A DNA stretch of 42,521 bases, from positions 1 to 42,521 of IMG/VR virus record IMGVR_UViG_3300021142_000065. The stretch is one strand, 5' to 3'. Positions 26,512 through 34,504 of the stretch are shown here, piece after piece. The notes under the pieces are model-generated. The model was not told the origin of the DNA and did not search any database. It saw only the letters and a program-made list of their open reading frames with translations. A program made the position numbers and the translations under genes. Each line of letters starts with the position of its first letter. Position 1 is the first letter of the stretch. The DNA comes from a virus.

Positions 26512-27816
26512 ATGGTTGAAGTATTAGTAAAAAAGAAAATCGATTCCGAAGAAACGATGGGTACATTTATTACCTGTAAAGATTATGCAGATCGAATCAT
26601 CACTGAAAATTGTGATCTTTATGCTGAGTCTCTTGATGGCAATACTTCTGAAGAAAACATCATTTTCAAATATCGTAAAAATGTGTTTACTAAAGAAGAA
26701 ATGGATGCAGCTTATGCTGGCTTGAGAGAAGCAGCTACTGAATCTCAAAATCGTGGTATGGCGGCTGGCCCTCGCGGAGATCAGCTTGGTCAAGAAGGTC
26801 GTGGTAATCGTGATTGGGTAACACCTGAACAAACTGAAATTCTTTCATTCCTTGCTCGTCCAGAAAATACTATCGATGATGGCACAACGATCGAATCAAT
26901 TCGTGAAAGCCACAAGAAAGGTTCTAAGGAAGAAACACGTGGCCAAGTTTGGCTTCGTTCAGCTGTAACTGTTAAGTATCCTGAATACCATGGTTGGTTT
27001 GAAGAATGGCTTGTTGGCGCACAAAATTTAACACGTCAAGAGCAAATTAAAGAAGCTAATTATATTATAAACAACTATATTTCTGAAACGAATTATGCTC
27101 AGTCGGTAATGTCTGGCATTGCTGGTTATTTCGATCGTTATCCACGTATTCCTTATGGTCGTGAAACTTCTTATACTGAAAAGAACCGTGAGAAATTTAA
27201 ACTAGCATTCCCATATCTTCAGAAACTTAATGCACAGTTCCGCGAATTACTTCCAGTTCGTTGGGCTGCTCAACGTCGCGAAGCTGATAAGTTAGATCCA
27301 CGTTTCCTTGTCGAAGGAACTGTATTTACAACACTAACAGTTAACCATAATTGGCGTACTGCTTGTCATCGTGACGCTGGAGATTTGCATGAAGGTTTCT
27401 CGAATATTTGCGGAATTACTGGCCCTGAAGGTAAAGGTTGGAGGGGTGCTGAGTTTATTCTTCCAGAATATCGTATCGCTATTAATTTGCAGCCTGGTGA
27501 TATGTTGCTTGTCAATAATCACGGCGGTATTCACGGTAATGATGCACTTATTGGAGATGATAATGACCGTCTTACATTGGTTTCATACTTCCGTGAAAAG
27601 ATGGTAGATTTAAAATCTTGGGATTATGAAAATCTTCGTAAACAGTATATTGATGAGCGTCGTTTGAATAAAGATCACAAGTATCATCGTCCACTTTGGA
27701 ATGGTGTTTCGCCTTCTATGTGGGAAGAACAAGAATGGTATGATTATATGGCTGCTCACAATATGGCAGATCCTTATATCGCTCAAACATCGGCTAGTTT
27801 GGATTCATTCTTCTAA
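26512..27816 (+). CDS. TET/JBP-family 2-oxoglutarate/Fe(II) dioxygenase
   Basis: 434 residues from ATG 26512 (TTGGAG upstream). The catalytic domain is in the C-terminal half: TVNHNWRTACHRDAGD gives the iron ligands His286-x-Asp288; a Gly-rich GWRGAEFILPEYRIAI strand pair and PGDMLLVNNHGGIHGN give the distal His341; RLTLVSYFREKM gives the 2-oxoglutarate-binding Arg353. This arrangement matches phage TET/JBP enzymes, which hydroxylate the 5-methyl group of a pyrimidine in DNA. The N-terminal ~220 residues are unassigned. It is followed by two glycosyltransferases, suggesting the hydroxyl is then glycosylated. The substrate base (5-methylcytosine or thymine) is not shown by the sequence. Confidence 0.85.
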   Translation: MVEVLVKKKIDSEETMGTFITCKDYADRIITENCDLYAESLDGNTSEENIIFKYRKNVFTKEEMDAAYAGLREAATESQNRGMAAGPRGDQLGQEGRGNRDWVTPEQTEILSFLARPENTIDDGTTIESIRESHKKGSKEETRGQVWLRSAVTVKYPEYHGWFEEWLVGAQNLTRQEQIKEANYIINNYISETNYAQSVMSGIAGYFDRYPRIPYGRETSYTEKNREKFKLAFPYLQKLNAQFRELLPVRWAAQRREADKLDPRFLVEGTVFTTLTVNHNWRTACHRDAGDLHEGFSNICGITGPEGKGWRGAEFILPEYRIAINLQPGDMLLVNNHGGIHGNDALIGDDNDRLTLVSYFREKMVDLKSWDYENLRKQYIDERRLNKDHKYHRPLWNGVSPSMWEEQEWYDYMAAHNMADPYIAQTSASLDSFF

Positions 27817-28796
27817 TGTCATTGCATAGTTTTTTAGACGAAGAACATGTTCTTCAATGGTTCTATGATAACAATGCAACAGCACCAGCTACTGGACGTA
27901 CTATTGGTTATCGTCGAGTAGCTGGTAAAATTGGCCTTACTCCAAATGAATCTGGCACTCGTGGTGCTTGGGTCGATAAGAGAGTAGCTTTATTCAAAGA
28001 ATTTGGTGGAAAAAACAAATACAAAATAGAATTGCTTTCTGATACAACTGATGAAACAAAAAATGACGGTTTGCTTCCACAGTATGATGCTAAATTTGAT
28101 ATTCTTTGTCTTGAATTTGGTGGCACTAATCTTCAGTTTTATGGTAAAGATTGGGACAAAACAGTTAGCTATGTAAAAAATCATACAGGTGATGTTTGGT
28201 TTATTTGCGATGATCCAGACTTATCTTTCTTATGGGAATTACTTCCTAATGAGAACTGGAATCGTTGGACCATCATTGCAAATGCAGTTAATGTGCAAGA
28301 AACATTAAAAGTATTGAAAGCACCAGAAGGTATTAAGTGCGTTCATATGCCGATGAATGCTAGTATGGAGTTCGATAATTTTTCAGCAGGAACAATTAAT
28401 AAAATTGTTTACATTGGTCGTAATCAAGGACGTGCTGCATATTTTAAAACATTCGGTACTGCTAAATCTTTGCAAATTGCTGGTAAAGCAAAAGAGTGGG
28501 AAGATTATCAATTCGAACTTGTTGATGTTCCATTGCAAAAAAATCGTCGTAAATTTTATCGCAATTATTATGGCTGTCTCGCCTTGTATGATAAAAAACA
28601 TGCAGTAACAGGTTGGCACACTGGTAGAGCGTATCATGCTCTTTATGCTGGTATTCCAGTACTCGCTCCTTTAGGTAATAAAGGTTTGGAATGGTGTTAT
28701 CCAGTTAATACTGCTGAAGATCTTGATAAATTTGTTTTATTGAGTGTTGAAGAACGTAAGAAAATTTGGGAGCAACAATGTGATAGTATCCTATGA
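27816..28796 (+). CDS. GT-B-like glycosyltransferase, probable DNA-base modifier
   Basis: 326 residues. The C-terminal half has a GT-B donor-site look: GRNQGRAAYF, then GWHTGRAYHALYAGIPVLAP with the nearby Gly, His and Pro typical of nucleotide-sugar binding. The start (SLHSFLDEEHVLQWFYDN) and middle are not assigned. Its ATG overlaps the dioxygenase stop (TAATG), so the two are translationally coupled, which supports a role in glycosylating the oxidised base. Sugar donor unknown. Confidence 0.68.
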   Translation: MSLHSFLDEEHVLQWFYDNNATAPATGRTIGYRRVAGKIGLTPNESGTRGAWVDKRVALFKEFGGKNKYKIELLSDTTDETKNDGLLPQYDAKFDILCLEFGGTNLQFYGKDWDKTVSYVKNHTGDVWFICDDPDLSFLWELLPNENWNRWTIIANAVNVQETLKVLKAPEGIKCVHMPMNASMEFDNFSAGTINKIVYIGRNQGRAAYFKTFGTAKSLQIAGKAKEWEDYQFELVDVPLQKNRRKFYRNYYGCLALYDKKHAVTGWHTGRAYHALYAGIPVLAPLGNKGLEWCYPVNTAEDLDKFVLLSVEERKKIWEQQCDSIL

Positions 28797-29223
28797 CATC
28801 GATGGTGTTTTAGCTGAAGGACCGCCACCTTCAGAAAAAAAATGGGGAAGAATGAATAAACAAGAAAGAGAAGAACGTAAACGCAAACTTGTTTATTACT
28901 ATCGCAATGCTAGAAAATTGTTAGAACCAGAAGAACCTTTTTTTATTGCAGTATCAGCAAGAAAATTTGAACCAGATGTTTATGCAGCAACTAAATTGTG
29001 GATGGATGAACATTTTGGTAAACGAGTTGTTGATATATATCTTTTAGATAAATCTAGATCTGTTGCTAATGCTGCTGCTTTTAAAGTAAGTATATTAAAA
29101 GCAAATGGTGTACAAATACATTATGAAGATAATAAAAAAGTTTTAAAATTAATGAAATTGATGCATCCGGATGTTCAATATTATTTTTGGAAAGAAGGCA
29201 TGGAAAAGCCTTTACTTTATTAA
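28780..29223 (+). CDS. HAD-like phosphatase/hydrolase
   Basis: 147 residues if started at GTG 28780, which has GGGAG seven bases upstream; an upstream in-frame GTG at 28744 lacks such a site. HAD motif I is SYDIDGVLAE, motif II is in IAVSARK, and an acidic motif IV is HYEDN. The Asp-x-Asp nucleophile pair is intact. It overlaps the glycosyltransferase gene by 17 bases. A sugar- or nucleotide-phosphatase role in the modification cassette is possible but inferred from position. Confidence 0.7.
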   Translation: MIVSYDIDGVLAEGPPPSEKKWGRMNKQEREERKRKLVYYYRNARKLLEPEEPFFIAVSARKFEPDVYAATKLWMDEHFGKRVVDIYLLDKSRSVANAAAFKVSILKANGVQIHYEDNKKVLKLMKLMHPDVQYYFWKEGMEKPLLY

Positions 29224-29237
29224 TTGGAGAGGTTATA

Positions 29238-29753
29238 ATGAATAAATTAGAACGTGTGGATATACCTGCAATGACGACTAAAAATCTTAATCTTTTTGGT
29301 ACTCCAAATTTTGGTGCAACAGGTTCAGATAATACAACAAAAAATCCAAAAGGTGCTAATGGGCCAGCTGGAACTATTTGGAATACCAGTGCTAATAATG
29401 TAAGCATTGATAATGTTAATAAAGTTTATTTCAACGAAATTATTCCTACTGAAACTTTGCATCTTAAAAATATTATGCCTGTTTATAAATATAATGAAAA
29501 AAAATATATTGAGGAAATTTCTAACTATATAAATAAAACATACAGCGAACATTACTCCCAAAATAAATTCCAAGCAACAGAGTTCATTATTGACTCTGGG
29601 CATGGTACAGGATTCTGTATGGGTAATGTTATGAAGTATGCGCAGCGTTATGGTAAAAAGGGTAGCCGTGATGACTGGCGAAAAGATTTGATTAAAGTGA
29701 TTCACTACGCAATGATACAACTACATGTACATGATAATGAAGGAAGTAAATAA
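29238..29753 (+). CDS. DUF3310-like phage protein
   Basis: 171 residues from ATG 29238 (GGAGAGG upstream). The C-terminal ~60 residues, with the pattern KFQATEFIIDSGHGTGFCMG and NVMKYAQRYGKKG, match the DUF3310 family found widely in phages, sometimes linked to nucleotide metabolism. The N-terminal ~90 residues are low complexity (Asn, Gly, Thr-rich) and unassigned. The stop overlaps the next ATG (TAATGG). Confidence 0.7.
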   Translation: MNKLERVDIPAMTTKNLNLFGTPNFGATGSDNTTKNPKGANGPAGTIWNTSANNVSIDNVNKVYFNEIIPTETLHLKNIMPVYKYNEKKYIEEISNYINKTYSEHYSQNKFQATEFIIDSGHGTGFCMGNVMKYAQRYGKKGSRDDWRKDLIKVIHYAMIQLHVHDNEGSK

Positions 29754-30616
29754 TGGAAATTAATATCCCAATCGAAAAACTACGTGAGAATAAACTTTTT
29801 ATTGCTACACCAATGTATGGTGGTCAGTGCGCTGGTATGTTTGCAAAGTCAACTGCTGACTTGTCTGCTCTTTGCACTCAATATGGCATTCCTCTACAGT
29901 TCTATTACCTATTCAATGAATCTTTGATTACTCGTGCACGTAACTATTGCGTAGATGAGTTCATGCGTTCTGAAGCCGAACATCTTATGTTTATTGACTC
30001 TGACATTGGATTTAATCCTCAAGATGTTCTTGCTCTTATGGCTCTACAGGCTGGTGATCCAGACAAGTATGATGTTATCGGTGGCCCTTATCCTAAGAAA
30101 TGCATCAGCTGGGAAAAGATCAAGTTGGCAGTTGATAAGGGTGTTGCTGATGAAGATCCAAATGTTCTTGAGCGATTTGTTGGTGACTACGTTTTCAATC
30201 CTAAGAATAACACTGGTTCGATTCCTATCAATGAGCCTGTTGAAGTTCTTGAAATTGGAACTGGCTTCATGATGATTACTAAGAAAGCACTTCAGAAGTT
30301 TATGGATTCATATCCTCAGTACATGTATCGTCCTGATCATGTTCGTACTGAAGCATTTGACGGTTCGCGTAAGATCATGATGTACTTCCAAGCTGAAGTC
30401 GATGCAAAGTCTGAGCGTTATCTTTCTGAAGATTATTGGTTCTGTCAGAAAGCGCAGAATATTGGTCTTAAGACTTGGTTCTGCCCATGGATGAAGATGC
30501 AGCATGTCGGCTCTTATATCTTTGGTGGATCTCTTGCAGATCTTGCTACTATTGGTGCTTCAGCTACTGCTGATCCAGCCGCTCTTGGTGGCAAGTCAAA
30601 AAAGCCTTCTAAGTAA
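29753..30616 (+). CDS. GT-A-fold glycosyltransferase
   Basis: 287 residues. The N-terminus LFIATPMYGGQC, then SLITRARNYCVDEF and LMFIDSDIGF with the metal-binding Asp82-x-Asp84, fit GT-A transferases found in T4-like and marine phages. A late acidic EDYWFCQKA would be the catalytic-base region. Codons are more GC-ending than in neighbours, similar to gene 45, suggesting strong expression. Together with the dioxygenase and the GT-B-like enzyme it would allow a one- or two-sugar DNA modification; glycan or protein targets cannot be excluded. Confidence 0.78.
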   Translation: MEINIPIEKLRENKLFIATPMYGGQCAGMFAKSTADLSALCTQYGIPLQFYYLFNESLITRARNYCVDEFMRSEAEHLMFIDSDIGFNPQDVLALMALQAGDPDKYDVIGGPYPKKCISWEKIKLAVDKGVADEDPNVLERFVGDYVFNPKNNTGSIPINEPVEVLEIGTGFMMITKKALQKFMDSYPQYMYRPDHVRTEAFDGSRKIMMYFQAEVDAKSERYLSEDYWFCQKAQNIGLKTWFCPWMKMQHVGSYIFGGSLADLATIGASATADPAALGGKSKKPSK

Positions 30617-30642
30617 TTTTAACTGGTGAAAAGGACTATATT

Positions 30643-31299
30643 ATGAAGTTAGATACAAAGACTATCAACGTATTGAAAAATTTTTCGAGCGTCAATCCTT
30701 CGATGCTTTTCAAGGAAGGGAATGTGGTATCTACTATTTCTCCCAATAAGACTATCATGGCACGTGCTACTGTTCCTGCTAGTTTCTCGAATAAGTTTGC
30801 TATTTACAATCTTGGCCGTTTCCTCAGCACTCTTTCATTGTTTGAAGATCCAGATCTTTCATTCACTGATCGTTACGTAAAGATCAGCGACAGCACTGGT
30901 CGTAGCGTAAACTATACTTTTGCTGATGAGACAACGATTAAGACTCCGCCAGATAAGGAAATTAAACTTCCTTCTGTTGACGTAACATTCCAGCTTACTA
31001 ATGCTAATCTTACTGACATTCTTAAGGCTCTTGGTGTTCTATCACTTCCTGAGTTCGCAGTAGTTGGTGATGGTTCGAATGTTTCTCTACAGGCTATCGA
31101 TTCGAAGAATCCATCTGGCGATGTTTATAGCATTGATGTCGGTAAAACGGATAAGAATTTCCGTGCTATTTTCAAGGTAGAAAATATTAAGGTTATTCCT
31201 GGAGATTACACAGTTAATCTTTCTTCAAAGGGTATCTCTCATTTTGAAAGTCCAGAAGCTGAATACTGGATCGCCATTGAAGCTACTTCAACTTTCTAA
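30643..31299 (+). CDS. gp45: Sliding clamp gp45
   Basis: 218 residues (T4: 228). N-terminus MKLDTKTINVLKNFSSVNP and the SDRTGR-like loop SDSTGRSVNYTF are typical of the T4 clamp family. The trimeric clamp tethers polymerase and, together with gp55 and gp33, activates late transcription. AAAGGAC ribosome site. Followed by a strong terminator and a second promoter-like sequence before gene 44. Confidence 0.95.
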   Translation: MKLDTKTINVLKNFSSVNPSMLFKEGNVVSTISPNKTIMARATVPASFSNKFAIYNLGRFLSTLSLFEDPDLSFTDRYVKISDSTGRSVNYTFADETTIKTPPDKEIKLPSVDVTFQLTNANLTDILKALGVLSLPEFAVVGDGSNVSLQAIDSKNPSGDVYSIDVGKTDKNFRAIFKVENIKVIPGDYTVNLSSKGISHFESPEAEYWIAIEATSTF

Positions 31300-31300
31300 G

Positions 31301-31329
31301 TTGACTTTATCATCGGGGAAGGGTAATAT
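31301..31329 (+). promoter_or_regulatory. Possible promoter overlapping the gene 45 terminator
   Basis: TTGACT at 31301-31306 with TAATAT 17 bases on (31324-31329), or TATAAT at 20-base spacing. The -10 candidate lies in the loop of the terminator hairpin, so reading out of gene 45 and re-initiation for gene 44 are set by the same 45 bases. Confidence 0.4.
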
Positions 31330-31347
31330 AATACTCTTCCCCTTTTT
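31315..31347 (+). terminator. Terminator between genes 45 and 44
   Basis: GGGGAAGGG (31315-31323) pairs with CTCTTCCCC (31334-31342), nine pairs with one G-U, 10-base loop, then TTTTT. Confidence 0.85.
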
Positions 31348-31363
31348 ATTATGGAGACTGTGA

Positions 31364-32302
31364 ATGTTAGACCAATTTTTATGGACAGAACGTTATCGTC
31401 CACAAACTATCGCGGATACTATCCTGCCTGTTGAACTCAAGGCAGTATTTCAACAGTTTGTTGATCAGGGAAATATCCCAAATCTTATCCTTTCAGGTTC
31501 AGCTGGTGTTGGTAAAACGACAGTGGCTAGAGCCATGCTTGAACAGTTAGGTTGCGATTACATTATTATTAACGGAAGTATGAATGGTAACATCGATACG
31601 CTTCGCAATGAGATCCTCAACTTCGCCTCTTCGGTTTCCCTCAGCGGTGGAAGAAAATACGTTATTCTTGACGAGGCTGACTATCTTAACGCAAACTCCA
31701 CACAGCCAGCCCTCCGTAACTTCATGGAGGAGTTCTCGCGGAATTGTGGGTTCATTCTTACATGTAACTTTAAGAACAGAATCATTGAGCCACTTCATTC
31801 TCGGTGTTCAGTAATTGACTTCAAGATCAGTAAGTCCGACATGGCTAAGTTGGCTGGACAGTTTTTCAAACGTGTTCAAGGTATTCTTGAATCTGAACAA
31901 ATTACATTTGATAAAGCAGCCGTTGCAGAAGTTATTCAGAAGCATTTTCCTGATTGGCGACGTGTTCTTAATGAACTTCAGCGTTATGCTGCTACAGGTA
32001 GTATTGATGCTGGTATTCTTACTAACATGACAGAAATTTCTGTCAATTCATTGATGGATTTATTGAAGACTAAAAACTTTACTGAGATCCGCAAATGGGT
32101 TGGTGAAAACACTGATAATGATCAAAATATGATTATGCGAACCATTTATGATAGTGCATCGAAATATTTTGATACTCCTGCTATTGCTGAATTAATTCTT
32201 ATCCTTTCTAAGTATCAGTACCAAGCTGCTTTCTCTGCTGATGCTGAAATTAATCTTACTGCTTGTCTTATTGAAATTATGATGGGAGTTCGGTTTAAGT
32301 GA
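31364..32302 (+). CDS. gp44: Clamp loader large subunit gp44
   Basis: 312 residues (T4: 319). AAA+ ATPase with Walker A GSAGVGKTT at about 45-53, Walker B YVILDEADYL at 99-108 and the Ser-Arg-Cys motif in PLHSRCSVI. With gp62 it opens and loads the gp45 clamp. Its stop overlaps the GTG start of gene 62. Confidence 0.96.
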   Translation: MLDQFLWTERYRPQTIADTILPVELKAVFQQFVDQGNIPNLILSGSAGVGKTTVARAMLEQLGCDYIIINGSMNGNIDTLRNEILNFASSVSLSGGRKYVILDEADYLNANSTQPALRNFMEEFSRNCGFILTCNFKNRIIEPLHSRCSVIDFKISKSDMAKLAGQFFKRVQGILESEQITFDKAAVAEVIQKHFPDWRRVLNELQRYAATGSIDAGILTNMTEISVNSLMDLLKTKNFTEIRKWVGENTDNDQNMIMRTIYDSASKYFDTPAIAELILILSKYQYQAAFSADAEINLTACLIEIMMGVRFK

Positions 32303-32670
32303 ATCCATTTGACATAGTAACAGATATCTCTTTGAATAAAAAGAGATTGATTGATGAAACGAATCAGAAAGAATATTCGCCATTTATGGTCAATAGGGCT
32401 TTATCATATTATATTGATACTATCATGTATGCAAATGATATGAATATCAATCACCATGTTGACAAACTTATGCAACATGATTATTTGTTCTATTCTATCC
32501 GTAAAGCTAAACGGTTTTCTAAATGGGCTAAGAAGAAAAAAGATTCAGATATCGAATTAATTCAAGAATATTATGGTTATAGCTATGATAAAGCTAAAGT
32601 AGCTGTTTCAGTTCTTACTGATGATCAAATAAAGATAATCAAGAAAAAACTCGATAAAGGTGGAGTATAA
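32299..32670 (+). CDS. gp62: Clamp loader small subunit gp62
   Basis: 123 residues (T4: 187, relatives are often about 120-140). Conserved block YSPFMVNRALSYYIDTI, then DYLFYSIRKAKRFSKWAKK and a C-terminal VLTDDQIKIIKKKLDKGG are typical of gp62. It uses a GTG start overlapping the gene 44 stop by four bases (GTGA), which couples the two subunits. Confidence 0.92.
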   Translation: MNPFDIVTDISLNKKRLIDETNQKEYSPFMVNRALSYYIDTIMYANDMNINHHVDKLMQHDYLFYSIRKAKRFSKWAKKKKDSDIELIQEYYGYSYDKAKVAVSVLTDDQIKIIKKKLDKGGV

Positions 32671-32729
32671 TATTACAATGTTAAATAAAATAAATAATAA
32701 CAATAAGAAACGTAATAATGAGGCATTTT

Positions 32730-33125
32730 ATGAATATTATAGAATCACTATTGGAGGTGAAGATAGGTGAAGAAGAAGATTTTCTAAAGATTAAAGAAAC
32801 TCTTACACGCATTGGCGTAGCTTCCCGTAAAGACAAAAAACTATATCAGTCTTGCCATATCCTTCATAAACAAGGTAAATATTTTATCGTACATTTCAAA
32901 GAGCTATTTGCTCTTGATGGAAAACCATCTAACTTCAGTGATGAAGATAAAGGTCGTCGCAACACTATTGCTGTTCTTTTGGAAGAGTGGGGTTTAATTA
33001 AAATTGTTGAACCTGAAAAATTTATTGAGCCAAAAACTCCAATGAATCAAATTAAGATATTGCCTCATAAAGAAAAAAATGACTGGGAATTAGTAGCCAA
33101 ATATAATATTGGCCGCAAAAAATAA
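32730..33125 (+). CDS. regA: Translational repressor RegA
   Basis: 131 residues from ATG 32730 (GAGG six bases upstream); in-frame alternatives are ATG 32718 and a GTG at 32757. The core EDFLKIKETLTRIGVASRKD followed by KLYQSCHILHKQGKYFIVHF is nearly the T4 RegA sequence. RegA binds early mRNAs at their start regions, including clamp and clamp-loader messages. Order 45-44-62-regA is conserved with T4. Confidence 0.93.
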   Translation: MNIIESLLEVKIGEEEDFLKIKETLTRIGVASRKDKKLYQSCHILHKQGKYFIVHFKELFALDGKPSNFSDEDKGRRNTIAVLLEEWGLIKIVEPEKFIEPKTPMNQIKILPHKEKNDWELVAKYNIGRKK

Positions 33126-33150
33126 TTGAAACCATAGTGAGATTTATATT

Positions 33151-33480
33151 ATGTTTAGTGTGAAAAAGAAAATTAAAACTACTTCCGACGAAAAAATTGA
33201 ACAACTCATTGCAATTCTTTATCCACCAATGCAGCTGGAAGAAGAAAATGGTGTAAAGTTTCACATTGATTATTCAGTCGATGCTAATCTTGATGCTGTA
33301 ATATCAGATCTTGAAGATGGCCACAATGATAAGGTTGCTCAAGATACTTTGAAAGATGTATCAAACAGATTATTTAAAGTTCGAAAATTGTTAGAAGCAT
33401 ATCGCGAACTAGATAAAAATGCACAATACATTATTGTCGATAACATGAAAAATGATGAGGAAATTCGCCATGCCGAATGA
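33151..33480 (+). CDS. Hypothetical protein
   Basis: 109 residues, charged, mostly helical (DTLKDVSNRLFKVRKLLEAY). No recognised domain. It ends with TGA overlapping the next gene's beginning. A small early gene downstream of regA. Confidence 0.6.
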   Translation: MFSVKKKIKTTSDEKIEQLIAILYPPMQLEEENGVKFHIDYSVDANLDAVISDLEDGHNDKVAQDTLKDVSNRLFKVRKLLEAYRELDKNAQYIIVDNMKNDEEIRHAE

Positions 33481-33706
33481 AAAAATTCCATTTGAACTTG
33501 ATAAGCTATTTGATTCGATTGAGACAATGATTGATGCCCAAGATGATATTTGGCATGAAGAGCAACTAGAAAATCATCGTGCTGTTCAGCTGCTGAAAGA
33601 AAATGTTTACAGGCCAACCAAAAAAGAGGCCAAACGGGCATTCGAATCGGCGGTAAAAGAAATCGTTAGAGAAATGTTTAAAAATCGCCTTAACATTCGT
33701 CTTTAA
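33470..33706 (+). CDS. Hypothetical protein
   Basis: 78 residues from ATG 33470, which has GAGG nine bases upstream; in-frame ATGs at 33452 and 33455 lie before this site. Highly charged helical protein (KKEAKRAFESAVKEIVREMF). No recognised domain. It overlaps the previous gene by 11 bases in another frame. Confidence 0.58.
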   Translation: MPNEKIPFELDKLFDSIETMIDAQDDIWHEEQLENHRAVQLLKENVYRPTKKEAKRAFESAVKEIVREMFKNRLNIRL

Positions 33707-33742
33707 CCTAAAAACTCCAGTGATATCAACGATACTTTTTTC

Positions 33743-33771
33743 TTGACATTTTTGATTATCTAGGCTATACT
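33743..33771 (+). promoter_or_regulatory. Strong sigma70-type early promoter
   Basis: TTGACA (33743-33748), 17-base spacer, TATACT (33766-33771). The sequence TAGGCTATACTGATAATA around the -10 is repeated exactly at the promoter at 34176. Confidence 0.8.
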
Positions 33772-33804
33772 GATAATATGATGATTGATGAAAAGGGAAA
33801 TGAT

Positions 33805-33981
33805 ATGGATCAGGTTGATATTCAAGCTCAAGATACCTCGGGTGTATGGCGTACGTATCACACTACTCAAAATCAACCACAAAAGGTTTTGATTGAAATG
33901 CAAAGCCTAAAGAGAAATAATCCAAATTTTCGTGTCCGTGCAGTAGATAAAAGTGGCCGTTTAGTCGATATGCTTGGATAA
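33805..33981 (+). CDS. Small conserved phage protein
   Basis: 58 residues from ATG 33805 (AAGGG seven bases upstream). An in-frame ATG at 33778 falls at the expected transcription start and is unlikely to be used. The sequence TYHTTQNQPQKVLIEMQSL and RVRAVDKSGRLVDML is a pattern often seen in small early proteins of T4-like phages. Function unknown. Confidence 0.6.
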   Translation: MDQVDIQAQDTSGVWRTYHTTQNQPQKVLIEMQSLKRNNPNFRVRAVDKSGRLVDMLG

Positions 33982-34018
33982 GTTGGCTAAATAAAACATG
34001 ACTAATAAGGAACTAACT

Positions 34019-34105
34019 ATGCATCTACAAAATAAAAATCTTTTCAATTGTGGCAACGGAGAATATTCACCGATTGCAAAAACACGTTGGGAGATTATCG
34101 CCTGA
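34019..34105 (+). CDS. Small peptide gene, 28 residues
   Basis: ATG 34019 with AAGGA eight bases upstream encodes a 28-residue peptide (NCGNGEYSPIAKTRWEI near its C-terminus). The TGA stop lies in the first arm of a 13-pair hairpin (34101-34113 with 34126-34138), directly before a strong terminator. It is co-transcribed with the 33805 gene. Could be real or spurious; no family recognised. Confidence 0.4.
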   Translation: MHLQNKNLFNCGNGEYSPIAKTRWEIIA

Positions 34106-34137
34106 GAAGAATCTAAAACAAAAATGATTTTTCTCAG

Positions 34138-34166
34138 GGAGCAACAAAAAAAGTTGCTCCTTTTTT
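34138..34166 (+). terminator. Strong terminator ending the small early operon
   Basis: GGAGCAAC (34138-34145), seven-A loop, GTTGCTCC (34153-34160), TTTTTT. A second 13-pair hairpin at 34101-34138 directly precedes it. Confidence 0.92.
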
Positions 34167-34175
34167 ATTTTGTTC

Positions 34176-34204
34176 TTTACTTTTAAGTTTTTTTAGGCTA
34201 TACT
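34176..34204 (+). promoter_or_regulatory. Early-type promoter driving non-coding RNA and tRNA block
   Basis: TTTACT (34176-34181), 17 bases, TATACT (34199-34204), placed right after a terminator and with no protein gene for more than a kilobase downstream. Shares TAGGCTATACTGATAATA with the promoter at 33743. Confidence 0.7.
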
Positions 34205-34210
34205 GATAAT

Positions 34211-34500
34211 AGTTGCTGATTGAAATTGTTAAATTCAACGTTGAGATAACTTCGGTTATCTCTTCATAGATACTACACAGGGTACCGTGCATGGACGCAT
34301 GTACTACGGATGATAGGGCCATCTTGCCATCCTAAGACAACCTGATCAATGGCTAAGGACGGCAGCAACCGACTCCAAAATTCGATTTTATGTAGTATCT
34401 TTGAAGAGATAATTGTAGCAGTTTGGCACTGCTGGTGAAGCACCTACGGAGATGGTAGGGGAGCAGATGAGCAATCATCTAACGAAACAAATGCCAATAA
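34211..34500 (+). ncRNA. Unassigned structured RNA at head of tRNA block
   Basis: About 290 bases without a plausible gene, directly after a promoter. GAGATAAC-TTCG-GTTATCTC (34243-34262) forms an 8-pair UUCG hairpin. The second arm plus following bases, 34255-34277, is complementary to 34391-34413 over 22 of 23 positions, enclosing a 113-base domain with further hairpins (GTGCATG/CATGTAC, GGATG/CATCC). A second domain, 34422-34494, is closed by TTGGCA/TGCCAA and holds CTGCT/AGCAG and AGATG/CATCT stems. I recognise no family. Large phage RNAs found beside tRNAs, such as GOLLD or ROOL, are possible relatives but this is untested. Confidence 0.55.
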
Positions 34501-34504
34501 ATTT

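Noticed and set aside
6080-33641. Many 60-130 codon frames on the minus strand opposite the main genes
   Set aside because: They lie wholly opposite well-identified genes, lack ribosome sites and show no protein-like composition.
34211-34500. SRP RNA, RNase P RNA or tmRNA
   Set aside because: The conserved cores of these RNAs (SRP loop GGAAGCAG type, RNase P P4, tmRNA tRNA-like ends) could not be found.
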